Assembly: GCA_034440575.1 (NCBI GenBank)
Contig: JAOTOL010001639.1
Span: 1,807,501 to 1,871,500 of the forward strand
Direction of reading: 5' to 3'
From: Imbricaverruca yamaguchii
Lineage: Eukaryota > Arthropoda > Thecostraca > Neoverrucidae
DNA length: 64,000 bases
The notes beneath the pieces were generated by a model, which was not told where the DNA came from, did not search any database, and saw only the letters and a list, made by a program, of their open reading frames with translations. Below are positions 37,361 through 48,847 of the stretch, one piece after another (position 1 is the first letter of the stretch; every line of letters starts with the position of its first letter). A program made the translations under genes and the position numbers.

Positions 37361-37672
37361 ACGTGCGTCTCCTGCTGTCACAGCTCGTACTGCAACAAGC
37401 CTGCACCGACCAACTACAGCAACGCCGTGCTGGACGTGAAGCCCACGGCACCGCCGCAGGCGGTCAAGTCGGCTGCCGGCGCGGGGACGGGCCGCGCGCT
37501 CTGGCCTCTGGGCCTGCTCTGGTCTGCCGGTCTGCTCTGGCCCGCGGGTCTGCTGGGGCCGGCGGGTCTGCTCGGGCCGATCCGGCTTCGGTGGCCGCTC
37601 GATCGGCCGTGGTCTGTCGGTCTGACGTGGCCGGCCGGCGTGCTGGCCGTCCTGGTGCGGGGGGTAGGATGA
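37361..37672 (+). CDS. Ly6/uPAR (three-finger) protein, terminal exon
   Basis: The exon follows an acceptor (GTCCGTCCACAG|ACGTGC) and reads, in phase 0, TCVSCCHSSYCNKPAPTNYS. CC-x4-CN is the C-terminal hallmark of Ly6/uPAR three-finger proteins. It continues through a Pro/Ala-rich linker (VKPTAPPQAVKSAAGAG), then a Leu/Trp/Gly/Pro-rich tail (GLLWSAGLLWPAGLLGPAGL) to a TGA at 37670-37672. The tail is hydrophobic enough to suggest a GPI-attachment signal, though it is longer and more repetitive than usual and has several Arg. The AGLLGP-like repetition suggests that the tail itself expanded by tandem duplication. The exon joins in frame to 34667-34909. No polyadenylation signal was identified. 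Confidence 0.7.
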   Translation, partial: TCVSCCHSSYCNKPAPTNYSNAVLDVKPTAPPQAVKSAAGAGTGRALWPLGLLWSAGLLWPAGLLGPAGLLGPIRLRWPLDRPWSVGLTWPAGVLAVLVRGVG

Positions 37673-38598
37673 CGGCAGTAGCGCGTCCAGTGTCAGAATG
37701 GCTCGGCAGCGGGCCCCACAGGTCCGCCAGCCCGGGCCGGCCGGCTAGTGGTGACGTCTGAATAGCGTCACCGTCCGGCCGGCGAGCCCACTCGACGCGT
37801 GTGGACGGTCCGGCGGATGGCAGCGCGCGCACATCTGCACATCTGTGACTGGCAGTGCCGGCTGCGTGCGGTGTTCAGTCGACGTCTGCCCATACACAGT
37901 GCCCACCGCTCAGCGTCCTGCAGCTGCCCGCGTGCCGATGCCGGCATCTGTGGGTGGAGCCCACCTATGTTTCGTGCTCGGCTCTTTGGAGACGAGTTCG
38001 CACGTACGGCCGGCAAGGTGGTAGGTTTTTCGACGAATAGTGGTGACTTGTTTGTAATTCCTTGACACTCTAAATGATGAATTGTTCTCGTGTTCAAATA
38101 TTCCTCAGAGTCTATGAGCGTGAAACGACTTCTTGGTGTGGATCTTTGCCTTTGCGTACGCGCCGAGGTCACCATGCTTGGGAAGAAGTAATCTCTTGTT
38201 ATATGAATGTTAATATATTCCATTGCGACGTTACGGAGCTCTTTGTAAATATTTTGGTCTCATTTATTGCAAATATAAAACAACATATCATACAACAGAA
38301 ATCTTCGAGCTAATCAGTTTGCTTTATCTGTGTGCCCCAGTGAATATGATTCAGTTAAGAAATGCCACAGGGAGTAGTCACGTAAACAAATGAGCATTGT
38401 ATGTCCTCTATCAGTTCCGTTGATGTTGACTCAGCTGAGTATTTAGCATACCAAACACAGTGACCAGTGACATAGCCAGGATTTGGTGCATGGGTTAGGC
38501 TACCATTTCAAGAGGATCCTCTACCTACCGAGAGTCCCACACCCTTTTTCGAAGCACCTCGGATTTCGACTACTTCAATTTCGAAAAGTCTCTATATG
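37673..38598. other. 3' flank of the Ly6-type gene; anonymous sequence
   Basis: GC-rich to about 38000 (possibly 3' UTR), then AT-richer. Near 38463 the text GTGACATAGCCAGGATTTGG resembles the start of common small GGCGTAGCCAGG elements. No further gene was recognised. Confidence 0.35.
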
Positions 38599-38733
<135 letters not shown>

Positions 38734-39489
38734 GATATATTGGACGAATTTGGTCAGGTACGTGGGAAAATAAGGCACTCCGCTCTGGCGTGGCTAATTC
38801 GACACCTGCAATCAAGGTCCAACAGTCCTGTAAAGACGAGACAGAAAATAATCAATTTCGCTGCCGAAACAAGTATAAACAAAACACCCATTAGGGAATA
38901 TAAAGGGACATTAACACATCCATAAAGCAATCATTAATTTTATTAACTTGGGTAAGTACGTATGCTGATATCCATGGCCTCAATTGCTTCTTTCTGTTTT
39001 CTGTTACGCTCAGCCTTAGTTTAATAGAGAGGGTGTGCATGATCAGGGTAGGGCCCACGTTGTTGCGCCTTTTCAACACCGACCTGCTTTCTTTAAAAAA
39101 AAAATGAATACCAGTGAACATTACTTGGAAAAATATGTGTACGGTATTGGGACAGGGGAAAAACTAGCAACATATCAGCTATACCCAACACACAACATCC
39201 TGCAATTTTTCCCTTTTACTACTAACTAGTATCGCTCGGGTCAAAGACGAAGCAACTGGCACCGCTAGAGCGGCCGTCATTACAGTTATCGCTGAGATGT
39301 CTGTTTCGCCCTCGCTGGAGCGATTGTACCTGCCGAAGTAGCTGTGGTCAGGCTGCTGGGAGAGCTGTGGCCGCTTGGGCGGTCGTCACTGCCCGGACGG
39401 CGGTGGCTATTTGGGCGACCGTGAGGCGGTGCCACCGCTGGGGTGGCGGTGGGCGACCTTCCCAGTCATTGGTAGCATTTACAGCCCCC

Positions 39490-40060
39490 ACAGATATCGT
39501 ATCTCTGAGGCTGACCTTCAGTATTCCTCGCACCCATCGCTAGTTCTCAAAGACTCTCTAAGCTCACAGGGGGCCCCCAATCATTTAGGTACCAATTCCA
39601 AAGCTCAGGAGCATCCCAGTTCAACCCTCTCTAGCTCCCATGGGACTATTCATCCGTCAAGAGTCCTCTCCAACTTGCATGTACCATTTCTAGCCTTCGT
39701 CAAACCTGTCTAGCTTTCAGAAGAATCCCGTAGCTCTGAGACAGGCCTCACAATTCCTAGCAAACATCGCCAGCTCTCGGGGCTCTCTTTAGCTTAGCTC
39801 GTAGTTGGCTCTGTTCATCCCTTAGTGTCCCTCGCAAGCCTCCGAAGCATCATAGTCCGGTCTGCTCTAGCTCTCAGAGGACCTTCCCAGCATTCGGCAG
39901 TCTTTTGATCTTTCAAGGATATTCTAGCTATGAAACAGGCACACTTCAGCCTTGGCTGGCCCTCAGGCACCCTGTCTATTCCTCAGCTGGCCCATTCTAG
40001 CTGTCTCGGGCGGGTCTTATCTTGTCTGCACGGCCCTTGCCAGTCGTCAAGGTGAACGTC
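39490..40060. repeat. Degenerate CTAGCTCTCAG-type repeat
   Basis: Many loosely spaced copies of TAGCTCTCA, TAGTTCTCAAAG and CTAGCTTTCAG occur at about 30-60 bp spacing. This looks like an old minisatellite decayed beyond a firm unit. Confidence 0.45.
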
Positions 40061-40114
40061 TCGCTTAAAGGCCCTTTATGCACATACTGTTCGATGAGGT
40101 GAACCCTTTCCTCG

Positions 40115-40118
<4 letters not shown>

Positions 40119-40174
<56 letters not shown>

Positions 40175-40205
40175 TATATATATGTATATATACATACATA
40201 CATGT

Positions 40206-40280
<75 letters not shown>
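40119..40280. repeat. (TA)n microsatellite
   Basis: About 160 bases of TA repeat with TGTATATA and TACATACATACATG interruptions. Confidence 0.95.
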
Positions 40281-40284
<4 letters not shown>

Positions 40285-40425
40285 AGCTTACGAGCTCCCT
40301 GCACCGGTGCCCCGCCTTGAGAGGCACTTGTGGGCCCCTCAAAGCGATTGGCTGGGGACCGGACCCTCCAGAGGGAGGGGGCGGCTGCCCCCTTCGCCCC
40401 TCAGCTACGCCGTTGACGTAATATG
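40285..40425 (-). mobile_element. Fragment of a small GC-rich interspersed element
   Basis: The reverse strand begins near GTCAACGGCGTAGCTGAGGG and continues with G-rich text typical of short GGCGTAGC-starting elements in invertebrates. It directly abuts the (TA)n tract. No TIR was paired. Confidence 0.35.
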
Positions 40426-40509
40426 AGCGGACTAACTTCAACTGTGTCATTTGATGGGGTCAGGTCGAGCTACTCACATTGCCAGTCGCAGTCAGTCACA
40501 TACACACAG

Positions 40510-40700
40510 TCTCACTCACGGTAATAATCGTGGTCATGGTAGCAATCGCGGCAACGGTCACGGTCACGGTCACGGTTACGGTTTCACGATCATGGCTGCA
40601 GCCACAGTCGCATTCAGTTATAATCACGATCACAGGTACAGTCACGGTCACAGTTACGGTGACGGTCACAGACACAGACATAGTCGCGGTCACAGTCATC
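40510..40700. repeat. 6-bp repeat (GGTCAC)n
   Basis: Hexanucleotide GGTCAC units with variants (GGTTAC, AGTCAC, AATCGC) span about 190 bases, giving His-Gly or Val-Thr artefactual frames. Confidence 0.85.
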
Positions 40701-41084
40701 GGCAGCACCAGACAGCCCATATGGCCTTCGGTCAGTGGCATTGTGCCTCCCCAGGTCGCTGCAGCACCCACCGCCGGTGACCTGCGACACTGGCTGGCCA
40801 CAGCATGCGACCGGCTTACGTGCCGTGACCTTTCCTGGTCTTCGGGACCAGCTGAGCCATCCCTGGTTCCACTCGGCAGCGCTAGATCGTCGGTGGGGAG
40901 GGGAGGGGAGGCTGAACCGTCCGCTGGGGTCGGACACGGCCAGATCGATGGCGGAGAAGGCGAGAATGTGAGACTAAGTGATAGAGAGGACAGGTGAGCG
41001 TGGGGGACCAGGAGAAGATATGCGTGGATGGAGGAAGCGCTATGTATGGTTAAATCCTCTGATCCACCGGGATATATGCAAACA

Positions 41085-41086
<2 letters not shown>

Positions 41087-41161
<75 letters not shown>

Positions 41162-41162
41162 G
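41087..41162. repeat. (TA)n microsatellite
   Basis: About 75 bases of TA repeat. Confidence 0.95.
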
Positions 41163-41671
41163 CATAGCAGAGCATGCTCAGTGACTGGATTGAATCCAAG
41201 TGAACTACAAGAGACGAAGCGCGCCAGCTGAATTCCGAACTTAACCGCCTCATCGGAGTTGCGAATGCCCTTATCGGTAAGGCACATTTATCACCAATAC
41301 GTGGGGACTATGCTCTCGGTGATCGTATGGTTATGTTCAGATACAACATAGGAGCGGCAATCCTCTCCGTCCCAGCATATTCCGAGCTCCGACCCCAGCG
41401 TATCAACTAGCCAAGCGTACCAATAGCCAAGCATCTCAATATCCTCAATATCCTCAATAGCCTCAATAGCACCCCATCTCGACAGTCTCAAATTCACAGC
41501 CGACTTGGATGGCATTCTGAGATCAAAGAAGCCTGCCAGCATGCTCCCGTCACTTTATGCTAAAAGCCTCTGCATGAGCGTGCAAGTGGAAGACACGATA
41601 TCAATGATTGCAGACCAGGTGCACACCCACCCATCCGTGCCACTCTTCTATCTGGACCGTTCTATTCTCGA

Positions 41672-41880
41672 GGAGATGCTCCGGGCGTGCGAATTGATGC
41701 TCCGGCCGTGCGAGGAGTTGCTCCGGACGTGCGAGGAGATGCTCCGGGCGTGCGAGGAGATGCTCTGGGCGTGCGAGGAGATGCTCCGGGCGTGCGAGGA
41801 GATGCTCCGGGCGTGCGAGGAGATGCTCTGGGCGTGCGAGGAGATGCTCCGGGCGTGCGAGGAGATGCTCCGGGCGAGCA
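41672..41880. repeat. 21-bp minisatellite
   Basis: Ten units of 21 bp (GAGATGCTCCGGGCGTGCGA+G) keep the frame; the plus frame reads EEMLRAC repeats. The array ends directly against the Penelope-like relic, so it may have arisen in or beside that element. Confidence 0.9.
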
Positions 41881-41889
41881 GACGGGCAG

Positions 41890-42370
41890 TTATACTGACA
41901 AGTAGAAGGGGTAGCAATGGGTCCCCACTGCGACCTCTGTTTGCTGATTCCTATTTTCTTCATGTATAATCTAGACAACGATGTTCTCCAGCATAATGAT
42001 GCCAAAACAAACACGGATGCCATTTTTGTTCATATTAAGGATGAGACACATTTGGAAAAGTTCAAGAAAGAGCTTGAACAGAGATCAGTGTTGATATTCG
42101 CGAGCGAACTAAGCAACAATGGAAAACTACTCTTTTTGGATGTTAATGTAGATGCAACCGATGGGAACGTCGGCATATCGTAAAAAGGCATATCGGATAT
42201 AATGCATTCCTGCACATAGTGAATGCCCACAGCGGCATAAGGATAGCGGTAGCAGGGGCTTCATAAGGCGTTCCGTGAAAACTGCTTGGATTCGATGACA
42301 TTGGATGCCGAATTCTTTAGACTAAAATAGCAGTTCCTTAGTATTCGGACTAACATCGAGCTAAATCTTG
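41890..42370 (+). pseudogene. Penelope-like reverse transcriptase relic
   Basis: The sequence reads across frames as VAMGSPLRPLFADSYF, then a gap, DAIFVHIKDETHLEKFKKEL, EQRSVLIF, NNGKLLFLDVNVD and RKAYR. The order GSPLxPLFADxY, DxIFV, LxxFKKEL, then FLDV and YRK is typical of the palm and thumb region of Penelope-like element reverse transcriptases. The catalytic YVDD region appears damaged (only DAIFV remains). Further degraded matches run to about 42370. Non-functional. Confidence 0.7.
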
Positions 42371-42683
42371 CACACCACTCGGCGCGTGGGGAAGCAGCAC
42401 ATCATAGGAGACAACCAAGTGGTGTAACCCCTCTACACTGGGACTTACCCGCGGCCCTAAACTACTCCACGTTGCCTCACGTGACAAAAATGTGATAGGA
42501 AATGTGACTTATAACAGTTTTACCAATCCGCATCCCAATGCTGATGGCGATATCATACAGAGTATGTAGTGCATTTAAAAATAAATTGTATCCCGAAAAT
42601 GCCGTCTAACTGTAAGTAGTGAATTTTGACGATTAATAATGTACCGTCTTTGAAACGTTAATATACATGTATGTAACACAAAG

Positions 42684-42689
<6 letters not shown>

Positions 42690-42765
<76 letters not shown>

Positions 42766-42783
42766 ACACACACACACACACAT

Positions 42784-42860
<77 letters not shown>
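42690..42860. repeat. Compound (CA)n(TA)n microsatellite
   Basis: About 95 bases of CA repeat pass into about 70 bases of TA repeat, followed by a short (GATA)n-like tail. Confidence 0.95.
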
Positions 42861-42864
<4 letters not shown>

Positions 42865-45508
42865 TAGATAGATGGATACACAGATCGATAGATAGATCGA
42901 TAGATAAACGGACCGATACATAAGCATATGAGCAGATAGATATATGTAGGGATGATATAAAATGAGAATGAGAGGAGAGAGGAGAGAGGATGCGATAAAA
43001 AGAACATCTTGATACCCTTGTTTTTGCCGGTGAGGAAGCGGAGGCGAGGTTACCGGTGCGCAGTATTAGTGCCGGTCGTGAGAGTGTCCCCGGTCCAATG
43101 CACCAGCGACCGCCCCTCCCCCACCGCCTCCACGCGATCATAATGGCCGCGCCCGATCAACGGCAGACCTGGCGCCCACAATACATGCAAATGGTATTAG
43201 GCGGGTATGCGCGTCGGTGCACCACTACAGGTGCCGCCGGGGGCGAATGGCCATGCAGCTCGTAGACCCCGGGAGGGCATCCGCACTGTTTATGGTGAAA
43301 TATTGCTTCATGGTAACATGACGAATGTGTTGCTTGATCCCCTGTCTCAGCAGTGTTTCTTGTGCCCCGCGGTGAGAGAGGTGTGTCGATTTTTTTTTGT
43401 TCACGTGTGTTGTTTGCGACTGACACAGACGAAGATATCCGATCTGGAGGCAAGGCGAGAACGTTGCGAGAAACAAGCGATTTAGTTCAAATGGCAAAGT
43501 TTGTGAAGCTCTATGCATATGGCTTACTTATTTACGGCACATATAAATGTTTCACACGTAAATATGGCACAGGTTCATGCAGCACTCATGGTTATCATTC
43601 TTGTTCAAATACGGATTGATTTGTTTGGAGAACCACCACCACCGCACATAGTAAGCTGTCTTTCCCTTTATCAAACTCTCATCCCCTGCATTCACGAAAT
43701 CCACCAACGTAATCTGATACATGCATGAATATATCATCCGAAGCCAAAAGTTCGATCCCCCGTCTTTAAGCAAGATTATTGTTCATGTAATATTTGCATT
43801 GCTTTTTATGGACTCTGTGGCCGATGTGAATTGATGTCAAACTAATTTTTAGACTGTCCGTGTGAGAATTGCACTGTAAAAATGTAACCTGCATGCCTCA
43901 AACCACATTGCAATTTCACATTGCAATCTAGTTTGACAGGGTAAGCCGCTGCTATAACGCACTTTTGTGAAAAGCACGCACCGAGTTTTCGTTGTGTTGT
44001 CGAGGGCTCATCCGTAGCACCGAAGCATGCACGCAGCAGATATCAGTAGTGTAACGAGCTTTGCAGGAATAGACGTGTGTGCGCGTTGCCTTCCGTTGCC
44101 AGAGGAAGTCAGAGCTTGTTTTCGGAGGTAGGTGCTGAATTTTGCGTGCAAAAAAAGAATATCGCAAATGGGTTATTCTTTGGAAACTCAACACCTCGAT
44201 AACACAGCACCACCTCGGATTCCCATGCAAGTTTGTGTATGGGGTTGACTAGGCCCGATAACACGAATCTGAGGTTCTTAGGTCCCTAGGTCTAACGGTT
44301 ATTGCGTCACGATGACGTCATATGCTGACTTTTTTCTGCTCATTGCAAATTTCAATGCGATATACCTCCGAGGTTTATCATTATTTTTCCATTCTGTAAA
44401 ATGTTTTGTAAAGCAGACGTAGTATGGTATTGCATTAAAAAAATGAATTTATACATCCATGTTTTATTATTTTTTACATTATATATTTTATATATCATTT
44501 TTCGAAAAATGTATGTGTCGATTTTCGAGAAAAAAACATGCATATTCTGATTCTCCGTGCAATTCTGTATTTGAAAAAATCAAAGATGGAATGAGCGCAC
44601 CCATGGAACACCGTCAGAAAAATCGTTATAACATAGCACAGGCCTCTGTCCTGGCTGTTGCAGCAGCGCTATGCACAATGCAACTATGGGCGAGAACCTC
44701 GCTGCTGGATGCCATCCAAGGTGGGGGTAGGGTTTAGGTTTGCGGTGGGCTGCGTCGGTCATCTCCAATCAGCAGCGTATGTATTTAGTGGGGGAGGGGG
44801 GCTGAGGGGCAATGCGTCGTAGTGTTTATACGGTGGGAATTTCCGGTTGTCCAAGAATAATCAAGTTGCGACTGCAGTCGAAAATAGCATAGAATGACAT
44901 AGCAGCACAGAACAATTCAAAACGCGCTGCATTTCATGAAATTTCTAAAATATACATCCGGTTTTACGCAACCTGTCACTAATTCTGCAGAATGTAGACC
45001 ATATACGCAGCGGTCTGTGAGCAGGCACGTAGCCAGAACTCTGTAAGGGGGGTCTTACCAAAAGGACCCAAGGTCAGCTCCAAAAGGGCACCAAACCTTC
45101 CTTGGCGGCGGAAGTGTTGCTGACTGTAGGTGGGGGAGCGATGTCGGTGAGCGCGCCCGTGTGGCGGATGTGTTGCTGAGCGGGGCGGGGGGGGGAGGGG
45201 TTGGGAACCCGTGCCTGGCTTGCCCATACTCTCCCAAAATCGCTACAGATCTAGTATAGGCTGCTTCCCTCAGGGGGCTCAGGGGGAACAGACTCACTGT
45301 TTGTGAGAGATGCGAAATGACCGTACTGCAAGTACAATTCGATCACTGTCGTAAAAACGCGGGTCTAGGCGAGGCCTCATAGCACGTAATACGAGCGTCA
45401 CGGAAACACGAGCGTCTTGACAACGGAGACGAGATTCGCACGATGAGATGTAACGACGTCGTTGTTGGGGTCTGACATGCTAGTTAGTCGTCAGTAGCCT
45501 TCGGTGCT
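42861..45508. other. Anonymous sequence with small element fragments
   Basis: A possible 104-bp MITE lies at 43835-43938. At 45010-45200, text beginning GGCACGTAGCCAGAACTCTG followed by G-rich sequence resembles a GGCGTAGCCAGG-type element end. A GC-rich frame at 43207-43485 has no recognised domain. Confidence 0.35.
43835..43938. mobile_element. Possible 104-bp MITE with 10-bp TIRs
   Basis: TGTCAAACTA at the left and TAGTTTGACA at the right are perfect inverted repeats, and internal TGTGAGAATTGCA also pairs imperfectly with TGCAATTTCACA. No clear target-site duplication. Confidence 0.35.
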
Positions 45509-48109
45509 GTGTGTAACATTGGTGAGGGTTCGCAAGCGAATGAAAAAATGGCACACAGGGTGTTAGTGGCTACATTTTGTGCGAATCCTTTGAATTCACA
45601 CCCAAAGCATAAGAGGTCAGGTTTGAGACCACTAACCCAGGAATACATTGACAAACATCCCAGTATTACAGGTGTGTTGCATCCAAGGGAAAGCCTTTGC
45701 ACCACATGCAGGAAGCAAGTGCCGCGGAAAGCGGCAAATTGCAGATCCCTCACAGCCCAGCACATCAGATGCTCAGCATAGTCGGTCCCAGAGCTCGACA
45801 CAGGATACCGCTGAAGCTGAAACATCGTCATCGTCGTCACCCTCACGACCAGCAAGTGATGTCTCTCCCGACAGACAACAATCCACTGATGATCTTCGCC
45901 GTATTATGTCGGCGGTTGGAGAAACGCCACTCCGCACAGGTAATTTCAGTGCTATATACTAATATTACACATACGTCACGCATATCTTTGTAAAACATAG
46001 AGCTCAGTTGTAGTGGTTGTAAAAGAAGAACTGGCGGCCGCAGGGGGGGGGGGCAACGGAGCCATTCCCCTTTGGCTCCGAAAGGGGGGCCATCATGTCT
46101 TTTGGCCCCCCTTTGGTTCAGGAGGCGCCCTCTCGGATCGCCTTGGCGCCCTCTCGAATCCACCCGGCGCCCTCGTCAGGGACGCTTCCCCCCCTCCTAG
46201 GATCGGAGAGCGGCGCCCTCTCGGATCCACCCGGCGCCCTCTCGGATCGCCTCGGCTCCCTCTCGAATCCACCCGGCACCCTCGTCAGGGACGCTTGCCA
46301 CCCCCCATAGGATCGGAGAGCGGCGCCCTCTCGGATCTCCTCGGCGCCCTCTCGAATCCACCCGGCGCCCTCGCCTAGTTAGGCCCCCCCCCTTTATCGG
46401 CGGTCTGCGGCCGCCAGTGAAAAGATGGGTCACTAGATTATTAAATGCATTCGAAATACTTTTCAATTTCAACATCGAGGTCTAAATTGTGGTAAAATGT
46501 AGCAAACCCTAACCAGACCAGATTGGAATTGTGGGTCCCGGGGTACCGTTCCCAATTGATAACACTGGTGAGACTATTGTATTTCTTTCAGGTGGGCTTT
46601 CTGAAAGCCAATGCCAAAAGAAGGCGAGACAGAAGTTTGACTCAGCGAAAAAGGAAATGAAGCGACGCCTATCGAAAACGTATCAGCTAGAGACAAACGA
46701 ACCGGAAGCCGAGGGAAAAAGTAAGCGATGTAGAACTCTATGAGAGCATGATGGAGGAACTAGTAGCCAAATTCAAGGACCCAAGCACCTCGTACGCAAT
46801 GAAGCTTCAAATTTTGACATTGTCGCCATTTACCATGAACAAAACGGCTGCAAAGTTCGGTGCCCCCTGTACATGGTGCGAAAATCTGTGGAAGTGAAAG
46901 CGACGCATGGAATTTTGGGCACAACTGACAGGAAACTGTCGATTGCTGCTCTCTCCCAGAATAAAAAGACGAGGTCATTCATTTCTACCAGCAGGACGAC
47001 ATCAGTAGACCACTACCAGGACAGAAAGACGTGGTCAGTGTGCGATGTCAGGATGGCATAAGGCGAACTTACCAGAAGAGACTGGTCCTTTCGAATTTGA
47101 GAGAAGCCTACCATCAATACAAGGAGCAAACTCCTCAGCCTGTTGGGTTCTCCACATTCGCTAGTCTACGACCACCTTGGTGCGTGCTAGTCGGCGCTAG
47201 CGGGACGCATTCAGTTTGCGTATGCATTCATCATCAAAACCCGAAATTGATGGTTCAAGCCATACGTCACGATTTGTTTGTCGTTGATCTTATGAAGAAA
47301 GTTGTTTGCTCCGTGGGAAACGAAGAATGTATGTTTCGGCAATGTGACAAGTGTCCCGGAGTCAACGAGCTCAGGAATTTTCTGACTACTATGCCGAGCT
47401 TGGCAGAGACTGACGAAGTGGAATTTAGACAGTGGATCAGTAGGGATCGAACCATGATAGTAAACATGACGCAGCTCGTTGAAGATTTTATCGAGGGGCT
47501 TAATAATGCCATATCAAAGTTACCCAGGCACCACTATACAGCACGCGTACAGAATGACTTTCTAAAAGATCTGAAAGGACAACTACCCGAGGATGAGGCC
47601 ATCATCTCGGGAGATTTTTCCGAAAACTACACCTTTCTGGTGCAAGATGCAGTACAAGACTACCATTGGGAGAACGCACAGGCCACTGTCCATCCATTCG
47701 TTGTTACAACGCGAGTCCCAGACGGGTCACTGCAAACCAAAAGCTATTGCGTCATAAGTGACGATCTGCACCACAATACAGCCAGCCTCAGTTTACGCGT
47801 TCCAAACAAAGGTTCTGGAACGGATGAAATCCGAGAATGAAAATGTCGGAAAGGTGCATTACTTTACAGACGGCTGTGCAGCACAATACAAGAATACACA
47901 TTATATAAGGAACATATGCCTGTACAAGCAGGACTTCAACGTTGACTGCGAGCGGCATTATTTTGCCACCTGCCATGGTAAAGGTCCGTGCGACGGCGTA
48001 GGTGGGACCGTCAAACGCTTCACGACAAGGGCAAGCATTCAGCGGCCAGACGGAGACCAGATATTGACCCCGGAAGCTATTTTTAACTTCTGCTCGACAC
48101 ACATATCAG
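45509..48109 (+). pseudogene. Frameshifted transposase-like gene, multi-exon
   Basis: The first exon carries a zinc-finger-like segment (FCANPLNSHPKHKRSGLRPL ... LCTTCRKQV) and a Ser-rich linker, ending at donor CACAG|GTAATT (45939). Intron 45940-46591 is followed in matching phase (1) by GGLSESQCQKKARQKFDSAK. Later blocks: KLQILTLSPF, VIHFYQQDDISRPLPGQKD, QKRLVLSNLREAYHQYKE, LVGASGTHSVCVCIHHQNPK, SGDFSENYTFLVQDAVQDYH, VHYFTDGCAAQYKN and CHGKGPCDGVGGTVKR. The Asp residues in SGDF and FTDG are plausible catalytic acids of a DDE-like nuclease. From memory, this architecture belongs to an expanded invertebrate family usually listed as uncharacterised. There are at least five frame changes (near 45745, 46740, 46850, 46980 and 47790) and a donor at CATATCAG|GTACTG (48109). 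The 3' exon was not found. The copy is dead but well preserved. Confidence 0.75.
46031..46417. mobile_element. TIR element in the transposase intron
   Basis: The left end CTGGCGGCCGCAG and right end CTGCGGCCGCCAG are perfect 13-bp inverted repeats, followed by G-rich or C-rich text. Flanks AAAAGAAG and AAAAGATG could be an imperfect 8-bp target-site duplication, which with the CACTGGCGG-like end would fit a hAT-type non-autonomous element. The interior is a GC-rich tandem array of GGCGCCCTCTCGGATC-like units. It lies wholly inside the intron at 45940-46591. Confidence 0.7.
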
Positions 48110-48800
48110 GTACTGTTACTAATTGCAAAAACTATTTTTTATTAGCACCACCTAGCGTCATTTTTCACAATTTTCTGTCAGATTCTAATTTTGGCGGGCT
48201 TTTGGGTATTCAGGACACATCAGCTCAATATACCTAAGCCTTCACTGGTTACCCATAATCAACAACTGGTCTTTATATACGAATAAATAGTCCGTTCACT
48301 ATGACACCCGTCAAAAGGGCGAGTGAAAGTAGTGCATTTTTTACCCGTTTTCTAGATACTCGTAAAAATATTGCATATGTGAAATACTGAAAAGATCGAA
48401 GATTGTGCGATCGGGATGACAAATACTTGCAAGGGAACTGATGAAAATTTCGTCCCATATGGATCGAATTCATGTACGTCTCCCAGACAGACATCGAGAA
48501 GACAGCGACAATGCTGTCACAATTGCCCATACACTATAAGCGAGCTGGACACCGCAAGCAATTTTCTGTAAGGTGCGCGCCATGACAGTGTCTTACCTTA
48601 TTAACCTGATATCAACTCAAATACCTTAATTGTGCGTTTGTCTCCAAACGAGAAATTTTCGTATGCAAAATACATCAACAATTCGAAGAACCGATTTTCG
48701 TCATGCTCCATGGACCCTTTTTCTGATTCCTGCATCGGAAATTATATTTTCAATTATATTTTTTCAATTTTAGCAGCCATCATTCGGATGCAAAACACCG

Positions 48801-48847
48801 CGATGCAGTACAACGAACGAGGTACAATCGTTCGTCGTACTGCATCG
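48801..48847. other. 20-bp hairpin
   Basis: CGATGCAGTACAACGAACGA and its partner (ending CGTACTGCATCG) pair over 20 bp with one mismatch around a 7-base loop. It sits in non-coding DNA 3' of the transposase relic. Function is unknown. Confidence 0.6.

Noticed and set aside
34667..37672. CRISPR array as an explanation for the 30-bp repeats
   Set aside because: Units are contiguous without unique spacers and the surroundings are eukaryotic.
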